From positions 1-11,640 of the forward strand of contig JAFUUM010000040.1 in the NCBI GenBank assembly GCA_017477805.1: a DNA stretch of 11,640 nucleotides. Reading direction: 5' to 3'. The stretch is from Lachnospiraceae bacterium. Lineage in GTDB: Bacteria; Bacillota; Clostridia; Lachnospirales; Lachnospiraceae. Positions 6,785-11,640 of this stretch are shown here, in pieces (position 1 is the stretch's first letter; each line of letters starts with the position of its first letter). A program made the translations under genes and the position numbers. The notes below the pieces were generated by a model. It ran no database searches, was not told the DNA's origin, and was given only the letters and a program-made list of their open reading frames with translations.

Positions 6785-6794
6785 GTGCTTACAT
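6779..6794. promoter_or_regulatory. LacI-family operator at the kdgK promoter
   Basis: ATGAAAGTGCTTACAT differs at a single base from the dyad at 663-678 in front of the regulator gene. It covers the -35 region of the kdgK promoter, where a bound repressor would block RNA polymerase. Two occurrences in the only two divergent uronate intergenic regions strongly suggest one common repressor. Confidence 0.75.
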
Positions 6795-6868
6795 TTTGAT
6801 TTTTTATATTTTTTCGTTCTTCCTTTCCAGCCTCGCTCACACCATTGTGTTTGTGATAAGATAAGCCT

Positions 6869-8530
6869 ATGAGTGCTTTTCAATTCCTGAAAAAAAGATG
6901 GTCCGTTCCGGGGTGCCTGTTTTCGATCCTGTTTTCTCTTGCATGCATCATCGGCGGATCCGTATACCGTACAAATTCCATAAACGGGATCTTTACCTCC
7001 CCCTTAAGTCTTTGCCGGGCTGTATTGGGACTGATCCTGATCTGGGCAGTGACCATGATCTGCTTTACCCTGTTATCGGAGGGATTGAGATCTTACGGAC
7101 CGGGTGCTGCCATGGAGACCGAAAAGAGTTATCCCGTTTATTTCAGGCCGCTCCTTTTTGTCCTTCTGATGGCTGAATATCTGCTGGTCCTGGCAGCCTA
7201 TCATCCGGGTGTTTTTTCCTATGATATAACGCTGCAGACGGACCAGGCTCTCGGTCTTGTTCCCTACAATAAGTTTCATCCGCCTCTCCACACCCTGATC
7301 TGGAGCCTTTGCCTGAAGCTCTCCGGACTTATTTCTTCAGAGGCTTCACTGCAGACTGTCATCGAAGGCGGGATGACGGTTTACGCTGTTTTTCAGAGTA
7401 TCCTTCTGGCTGTCCTGTTATCCGGGATCCCTTTTCGCCTGTTCCGGCCGGATACAAAACGCGGCCGTGCGGGCACCGTTTTACTGATCCTTTTCTTCCT
7501 TTGTAACCCCCTGATCTGGATCTTTGCGGTGATCCCCACCAAAGATGCCCTTTTTGCCATCTTCTTTACAGGCGTCATCTATCGGCTTATCATGATCTTC
7601 CGGGATCCGAAAAGCAAACGGGATATCATCCTGCTGACCGTGGATCTTATCCTGTCGATGCTGCTGCGGAACAATGCGGTTTATGCTTTTCTCCTCGCAG
7701 CGGCCTGCATGCTGTTTCTGATCAACAAAACGGACATCCGGTCAAAGAAGCGGCTTCCGATCCTGTTCGCTGCCACGATCCTGATCTCCTTTTTGATCCA
7801 GGGCCCTGTCTACAACCTGCTTGGCGTTGACGGCGGAGACCCGCGGGAAGCACTTTCCCTGCCCTATCAGCAGATGGCACATGTTTATGTTTCCGAACGG
7901 GAACAGCTGAGCGCTGAGGATCTTGCGGCCATCTCTGCCTACCTGGATACGGAAAAGATCCCAGCGGCATTTAATCCCCGTTTTGCGGATCCGGTGAAGA
8001 ACCTGGCGGACAAGGACGAGCTTTCGGAAACCGGATCTTCCGCCTTTTTACCCACTTGCTTCCGGCTGTTTTGTCATTATCCGGACAACTATATCAACGA
8101 GTTCCTTACCCTGAACGTTTCCGCCTGGTATCCTCTGGCCATCGGCCCTGATGCGGTGGCTGGACGGGATTACATAGAAACCTTCATTGCAAGATATGAA
8201 CCGGCCCAGCCGGAACGGGACAGTTACCTTCCCGGCGTTATGGATTTTCTGGATGGGATCGCATCCTTTCAGTCCCTGAAAGGCATTCCGGTTTTGAACC
8301 TTTTGTGCTCTGCATCCACACCGGTCTGGATCCTGCTCCTGATCCTGTTCCTTATGACAGACCGGGGGCAAAAAACAGGGCGGATCGTTCTTTTGCCCTC
8401 CCTGTTTTTATGGGCAACCTATCTGGCGGGTCCTGTTACCTGCACCAGATACATCTATCCGCTGATGCTGGCGTTACCGCTGCAGATCTTTGTTCTTTTG
8501 CATCCGCCGGCTTCCGAAACAGACAAATAA
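6869..8530 (+). CDS. Multi-pass membrane protein, DUF6020-like (GT-C-type)
   Basis: A 553-residue protein with about 11-13 hydrophobic helices. YHPGVFSYD (111-119) and FHPPLHTL (136-143) in the first large loop, and CTRYIYP in the C-terminal membrane block, resemble the DUF6020 group of Firmicute membrane proteins, which share GT-C glycosyltransferase topology. It may take part in cell-wall or teichoic-acid-like polymer glycosylation, but no substrate can be named. A hydrophilic region at about 330-440 lies between helix groups. There is no recognisable Shine-Dalgarno before ATG 6869 (upstream bases GATAAGATAAGCCT), and the next in-frame ATG is more than 60 codons inside. It is divergent from kdgK and ends 60 nt before pepT. 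It shows less of the optimised codon use seen in the kdu, eda and kdgK genes, consistent with low expression. Confidence 0.8.
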   Translation: MSAFQFLKKRWSVPGCLFSILFSLACIIGGSVYRTNSINGIFTSPLSLCRAVLGLILIWAVTMICFTLLSEGLRSYGPGAAMETEKSYPVYFRPLLFVLLMAEYLLVLAAYHPGVFSYDITLQTDQALGLVPYNKFHPPLHTLIWSLCLKLSGLISSEASLQTVIEGGMTVYAVFQSILLAVLLSGIPFRLFRPDTKRGRAGTVLLILFFLCNPLIWIFAVIPTKDALFAIFFTGVIYRLIMIFRDPKSKRDIILLTVDLILSMLLRNNAVYAFLLAAACMLFLINKTDIRSKKRLPILFAATILISFLIQGPVYNLLGVDGGDPREALSLPYQQMAHVYVSEREQLSAEDLAAISAYLDTEKIPAAFNPRFADPVKNLADKDELSETGSSAFLPTCFRLFCHYPDNYINEFLTLNVSAWYPLAIGPDAVAGRDYIETFIARYEPAQPERDSYLPGVMDFLDGIASFQSLKGIPVLNLLCSASTPVWILLLILFLMTDRGQKTGRIVLLPSLFLWATYLAGPVTCTRYIYPLMLALPLQIFVLLHPPASETDK

Positions 8531-8539
8531 AACGAACCG

Positions 8540-8559
8540 GGTCTTCGTATTACGAAACC
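8540..8559. promoter_or_regulatory. Inverted repeat upstream of pepT
   Basis: TTCGTA-T-TACGAA (8544-8556) is a perfect 6-bp dyad around one base. It extends to GGT...ACC with a single bulge. It lies 35 nt before the pepT ATG in the 60-nt gap after the membrane protein gene. There is no U-tract after it, so it is not a terminator; an operator or short RNA hairpin is possible. No clear promoter is seen next to it. Confidence 0.35.
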
Positions 8560-8590
8560 GTAGTGAAATAAACAAGAAAGAGGTATTAAC

Positions 8591-9835
8591 ATGAGTAAAT
8601 TCGACAACAGCGATGTGATCAACAGATTCTTGAGATACATTTCCGTGGATACGGAATCTTCCGAAGAATCGGAAACCTTCCCCAGCACGGAAAAGCAGAA
8701 AGATCTTGGACGGATCCTTTACCGCGAACTGCAGGAGATCGGTGCATCCGATGTTTACTTCGATGAAGAGAACTGCTATGTATACGCAAAGATCCCTGCC
8801 ACTGACGGGGGCGCTGCAAAAAAGACATTGGGTCTCATCTCCCACATGGACACTTCTCCCGAAGCCTCCGGCGCTAACGTAAAAGCACGGATCGTGGAAA
8901 ATTATGACGGTGGCGATATCTATCTCGGAGATGCCAGCGGACTGACCCTGAGCCCCGTCCAGTTCCCCGAGATGCTTCAGTACAAAGGTCAGAGTCTGAT
9001 CGTTACCGACGGTACAACCCTGCTTGGTTCCGATGACAAATCCGGCGTGGCCGAGATCATGGCTGCTGCCGCTTATCTTATCGCACATCCCGAGATCCCT
9101 CACGGACCTCTTTCCATCGGCTTTACTCCCGATGAAGAAGTCGGTGCCGGCGTGGATCACATCGATCTGGACCGTTTTGGAGCCGATTACGCCTACACGG
9201 TTGACGGCGGTGCTCTGGGAGAACTGGAATACGAAAACTTCAATGCCGCTTCCGCCAAAGTGACCCTTCACGGCGTTACTGTGCATCCCGGCGAAGCCAA
9301 AAACAAGATGAAACACGCCAGTCTCATCGCCATGGAATTCAACGGCATGCTCCCGGAAGAACAACGTCCCGAATATACCTGCGGACGGGAAGGTTTCTTC
9401 TACCTGACCCAGATGTCCGGCACTACGGAAGAAGCGCATCTGGACTACATCATCAGAGATCATGACAAGAAAAAGTTTGAAGAAAAGAAAGCTCTTGTTG
9501 AAAATATCGCAGAATTCCTGAACAGGAAGTACGGTGAAGGTACCGTTACTCTGGAATTGAAAGACTCTTACTACAACATGCTGGAAAAGATCGAACCCGA
9601 TAATCTGTTCCTGGTAGACAATGCCAAAACCGTTATGGAAGAGATGGGCATCACTCCGAAGATCCAGCCCATTCGCGGAGGCACAGACGGTGCAAGACTT
9701 TCCTTTATGGGCCTGCCCTGTCCCAACCTCTGTGCGGGAGGTCATAACTTCCACGGTCGTTACGAATATGTTTGTGCGGAATCCATGGAAAAAATAGTGG
9801 AGCTGCTGATCCGTCTGGTCCAGCAGCCCCTGTAA
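8591..9835 (+). CDS. pepT: Peptidase T (tripeptide aminopeptidase, M20B zinc metallopeptidase)
   Basis: A 414-residue cytosolic aminopeptidase that removes N-terminal residues from tripeptides; the E. coli enzyme has 408. The M20 active-site set is present: H85 and D87 in GLISHMDTSP, the metal-bridging D148 in LGSDDKSG, catalytic E182 with metal ligand E183 in TPDEEVGAG, D205 in YTVDGG, and H388 in GHNFHGRYEYV. IRGGTDGARLSFMG (361-374) belongs to the dimerisation/substrate block. AAAGAGG lies 7 nt before the ATG. It may be read through from the preceding membrane protein gene (60-nt gap) or from an unseen promoter, and it ends at a hairpin terminator. A role in peptide nutrition is general, and nothing ties it to the uronate genes beyond proximity. 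Confidence 0.97.
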   Translation: MSKFDNSDVINRFLRYISVDTESSEESETFPSTEKQKDLGRILYRELQEIGASDVYFDEENCYVYAKIPATDGGAAKKTLGLISHMDTSPEASGANVKARIVENYDGGDIYLGDASGLTLSPVQFPEMLQYKGQSLIVTDGTTLLGSDDKSGVAEIMAAAAYLIAHPEIPHGPLSIGFTPDEEVGAGVDHIDLDRFGADYAYTVDGGALGELEYENFNAASAKVTLHGVTVHPGEAKNKMKHASLIAMEFNGMLPEEQRPEYTCGREGFFYLTQMSGTTEEAHLDYIIRDHDKKKFEEKKALVENIAEFLNRKYGEGTVTLELKDSYYNMLEKIEPDNLFLVDNAKTVMEEMGITPKIQPIRGGTDGARLSFMGLPCPNLCAGGHNFHGRYEYVCAESMEKIVELLIRLVQQPL

Positions 9836-9854
9836 ACAATCATATCATTTCTCG

Positions 9855-9896
9855 AAAGAAAGCAAATCAGTTTCTGCTTTCTTTTAGTTTTTCGGC
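9855..9896 (+). terminator. Rho-independent terminator of pepT, overlapping the 3' end of the chemoreceptor gene
   Basis: AAAGAAAGCA (9855-9864) pairs perfectly with TGCTTTCTTT (9875-9884) across a 10-nt loop and is followed by TAGTTTTTC. It starts 19 nt after the pepT stop. The TGA of the minus-strand chemoreceptor (9867-9869) lies in the loop, and the 3' arm and U-tract are its last codons. On the minus strand the U-tract is poor, so it may serve that gene only weakly. Confidence 0.75.
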
Positions 9897-11354
9897 ATCA
9901 CGATTCAAGTTTTCCACCAGCAGGTTGATATGATTTACGATCTCCTGGTTCTGTCTGCTTGCATCGAATGTTCCGGTGGCATGAGCGGTCACTTCTTCGG
10001 TGACTGCCGATGCCGTCTGGATACTGTTAACGATCTCCTCATTGGCCGAGGACAGTCTTCCAACGATACTACTCAGATCCGCAGCATGCTTTTTGATAGT
10101 ATCCACGGTACCGGAGATCCGGTCAAAACTCTCTGCGGTTTCTGCCGCACATTTGCTCTCTTCTTCTCCGGCTTTCAACAGTTTCTCAATGGTACCCACC
10201 ATGTTCCCTACCTGAGAAACAACACCGTTGATCAGATTGGTGATATTCTCAGTTGCCTGTGTGGTCTGACCGGCCAGATTGGAAATCTCACTTGCAACAA
10301 CCGCAAATCCTTTTCCCGCTTCGCCTGCTCTTGCCGCCTCGATGGATGCATTTAAGGCAAGAAGTCTGGTCTGGGATGCCACGTTCGTAATGATGTCCGT
10401 GATGGAGGTCATCTCTTGTGCCGTCTGCTTAAAGGTATCAAGGGCACCGGCTACGTCTTTTCCGGCAACATCCACTTCCTCGGTCAGATTCGTCATGTGG
10501 CTGATGTTCTTCTGTCCCGCATCTACGGCCTCTGCTGCGACCTCCACGTTTTCCCCGATCACTCCGGAAGCCTTTTCCACATTATCAACAAATTCGGATA
10601 TCTCCGTAGTCTGCTGTAACTGTCTTTGTGCAGCATCTGCGGACTCACTCGTACCCTGAGTAACCTGATCCATGGATGAGATCGTCTGCTCAATGGACTC
10701 CTTCAGTGTGGCAGTTTCATCCGCCAGTTCCGCAGCGATCTCCGCCACACCATCGGAAATATCAAGTACGGCGGTTAACAGATCATTGGTCTTATCATTC
10801 ACCTTTTGCAGCCGGCTTCCGCGGATCACCTGAAACTCATGATTGGTCTTGCTGACAATGATCAGGTAGATCACGATCATGAGTGTTACCAGCGCCTGGA
10901 TCTCTGCTACTGCAGTGTCGGTAAGCGTCCCGTTCATGATCTGGACAACAATGGAAATAATGTTCACGATCACAACACCGATACCGATGGTACGGATGTA
11001 TTTTACATCATCATACAGGGTGATCACGATCAGCATGGGAAAAACGTAGGTAAACACCAGCAGATTGGTGGATGTCATGAGTGCGAATGTATACATGATC
11101 GCATATCCGAACCCCACAACATGTTTGACCATTGTGGTTGCCGGGTTCTGTTTGTAGAAAAACCAACCGAGCACCGGCGGTACGATGTTCAGGATCAGAA
11201 TGATCGCCACGTACCCGATGGTACGGGTCTGTTTCACGATCTCCAGCAGGTAGGCCACCGCGATGATGGAACATAACGCTGTCATTGTTTGGAGCGCCCG
11301 TTTATTGGCGATCTCGAATTCAAGATTGTCGTTTTGTACTGTGTTGTTTTGCAT
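9867..11354 (-). CDS. Methyl-accepting chemotaxis protein with a multi-helix membrane input module
   Basis: A 495-residue chemoreceptor. Residues 328-354 are the conserved signalling tip that contacts CheA and CheW (QTRLLALNASIEAARAGEAG, then KGFAVVA), flanked on both sides by long Gln/Glu/Ala-rich coiled coils with likely methylation sites. The N-terminal part is unusual. It has roughly six hydrophobic segments (about 22-40, 46-67, 77-93, 97-114, 122-140, 152-168) joined by short loops, with no large extracytoplasmic ligand domain. I also see no clear HAMP before the coiled coil at about 180. No CheR-tethering pentapeptide is visible at the C-terminus (KLKESRN). It probably senses something in or near the membrane, but the ligand is unknown. 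AGAGGGG lies 6 nt before the ATG. It is monocistronic, convergent with pepT, and its stop lies within the pepT terminator hairpin. Confidence 0.95.
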   Translation of the reverse strand: MQNNTVQNDNLEFEIANKRALQTMTALCSIIAVAYLLEIVKQTRTIGYVAIILILNIVPPVLGWFFYKQNPATTMVKHVVGFGYAIMYTFALMTSTNLLVFTYVFPMLIVITLYDDVKYIRTIGIGVVIVNIISIVVQIMNGTLTDTAVAEIQALVTLMIVIYLIIVSKTNHEFQVIRGSRLQKVNDKTNDLLTAVLDISDGVAEIAAELADETATLKESIEQTISSMDQVTQGTSESADAAQRQLQQTTEISEFVDNVEKASGVIGENVEVAAEAVDAGQKNISHMTNLTEEVDVAGKDVAGALDTFKQTAQEMTSITDIITNVASQTRLLALNASIEAARAGEAGKGFAVVASEISNLAGQTTQATENITNLINGVVSQVGNMVGTIEKLLKAGEEESKCAAETAESFDRISGTVDTIKKHAADLSSIVGRLSSANEEIVNSIQTASAVTEEVTAHATGTFDASRQNQEIVNHINLLVENLNRDAEKLKESRN

Positions 11355-11472
11355 ATCTAACCCCTCTCACTAAAAAGAAATATATATTGATGGTAACATT
11401 GGAAATGGGATGTTTCAAGAAAAATTACGCTCGAACACGCGGTCTTCGCTTTGCTCAGAGTTGAATAGAATC

Positions 11473-11501
11473 AAAAAACCTTCCCTACACTGGTAAGGTT
11501 T
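11473..11501 (-). terminator. Rho-independent terminator, minus strand
   Basis: AAACCTT (11476-11482) and AAGGTTT (11495-11501) form a 7-bp stem extended by two inner C-G pairs beyond a one-base mismatch. On the minus strand it is followed by a run of T into TTGATTC. It would stop leftward transcripts before the chemoreceptor gene. No minus-strand gene ending here is visible within the window. Confidence 0.65.
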
Positions 11502-11516
11502 CAGACTGTAGACAAA

Positions 11517-11547
11517 GGCTCAAACATTTCCATGTTTGGGCTTTTTT
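11517..11547 (+). terminator. Rho-independent terminator, plus strand
   Basis: GGCTCAAACAT (11517-11527) pairs with ATGTTTGGGCT (11532-11542, two G-U pairs) around a TTCC loop, followed by TTTTTTC. It lies just upstream of the promoter at 11561-11589. The nearest plus-strand gene upstream (pepT) already has its own terminator 1.6 kb away. It therefore either insulates the downstream gene or ends an unrecognised short RNA. Confidence 0.75.
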
Positions 11548-11560
11548 CTTTACAAAAAAC

Positions 11561-11589
11561 ATGACATTTGTGTCATTTTGTGATATAAT
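11561..11589 (+). promoter_or_regulatory. Strong promoter with an overlapping operator-like dyad
   Basis: ATGACA (11561-11566, five of six -35 bases) and a perfect TATAAT (11584-11589) are 17 bp apart, with TGA before the -10. ATGACA-tttg-TGTCAT (11561-11576) is a perfect 6-bp inverted repeat that includes the -35, the expected position for a dimeric repressor. The gene start at 11618 follows. Confidence 0.7.
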
Positions 11590-11617
11590 AAACCTAACAT
11601 ACGGAGGGTTTTCACAT

Positions 11618-11640
11618 ATGATGACGCAAAACGCAGACAA
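11618..11640 (+). CDS. Start of an unidentified gene, cut by the right window edge
   Basis: GGAGGG (11603-11608) is 9 nt before an ATG at 11618 and 12 nt before a second ATG at 11621. The visible frame reads MMTQNAD and continues beyond the window. It is preceded by a strong promoter with an overlapping dyad and by a terminator. Seven codons are too few to assign a family. The insulated, potentially repressed promoter would suit an autoregulated regulator, a transposase or a stress gene, and none can be chosen. Confidence 0.55.

Noticed and set aside
6695..6883. A 63-residue N-terminal extension of KdgK from the ATG at 6883
   Set aside because: It would translate the extended -10, the operator at 6779-6794 and the cre-like leader site. 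AAGGAGACC with good spacing marks the ATG at 6694.
8474..9754. A 426-codon open frame on the minus strand across pepT
   Set aside because: It is fully antisense to a peptidase with an intact active site. It is Phe/His/Val/Gly-rich and low-motif, as expected from the complement of biased codons, and has no ribosome site.
11360..11470. A flagellar-type (sigma-28) promoter for the chemoreceptor
   Set aside because: No TAAA-N15-GCCGATAA-like sequence is present. A TATATT at the right distance has no acceptable -35, so no promoter was called.
11470..11640. Left end and transposase start of an insertion sequence
   Set aside because: The terminators, short leader and possible end sequence are suggestive. 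However, seven codons and no inverted repeat partner inside the window do not support calling a mobile element.

Overview
The window looks like chromosomal DNA from a Clostridia-type Firmicute, most likely Lachnospiraceae. The reasons are strong AGGAGG-type ribosome binding sites, sigma-A promoters with extended -10 elements, moderate GC, LacI/CcpA-type operator sequences, and protein variants of clostridial or streptococcal flavour. The genus cannot be fixed from sequence alone.

The left 6.9 kb is a uronate-catabolic regulon built around 2-keto-3-deoxygluconate (KDG). A LacI-family regulator (cut by the window's left edge) is divergent from a three-gene operon. That operon holds kduI (cupin-type isomerase), a KduD/DhuD-type short-chain dehydrogenase, and an RpiB/LacAB-family isomerase resembling streptococcal DhuI; it ends at a strong terminator (3244-3282). 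Further right, on the minus strand, is the lower half of the pathway: kdgK (KDG kinase) followed 16 nt later by eda (KDPG aldolase), with its own terminator. Together they convert the unsaturated uronate released from pectin or glycosaminoglycan oligosaccharides (DKI -> DKII -> KDG -> KDPG) into pyruvate and glyceraldehyde-3-phosphate. No lyase, unsaturated glucuronyl hydrolase or transporter lies in the window. A near-identical 16-bp operator occurs at both the regulator promoter (663-678) and the kdgK promoter (6779-6794). Each operon also has a CG-centred, cre-like site in its leader (780-795 and 6723-6738), so the two halves appear to be co-regulated.

Two large multi-pass membrane proteins of GT-C glycosyltransferase type are interleaved with this regulon: one convergent with the kdu operon (3280-4794, minus) and one divergent from kdgK (6869-8530, plus, DUF6020-like). 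The second is followed by pepT (tripeptidase T).

The right end holds a methyl-accepting chemotaxis protein (minus) whose N-terminal half is a six-helix membrane module without an obvious external sensor domain. Beyond it is a ~260-bp intergenic region with two outward-insulating terminators, then a strong promoter overlapped by an ATGACA-N4-TGTCAT dyad, driving a plus-strand gene of which only the first seven codons are visible.

No tRNA, rRNA, CRISPR array or complete mobile element was seen. The best candidates for a second look are the pairing of two non-homologous isomerases for the same step in one operon, the shared two-site operator design, and the atypical chemoreceptor.
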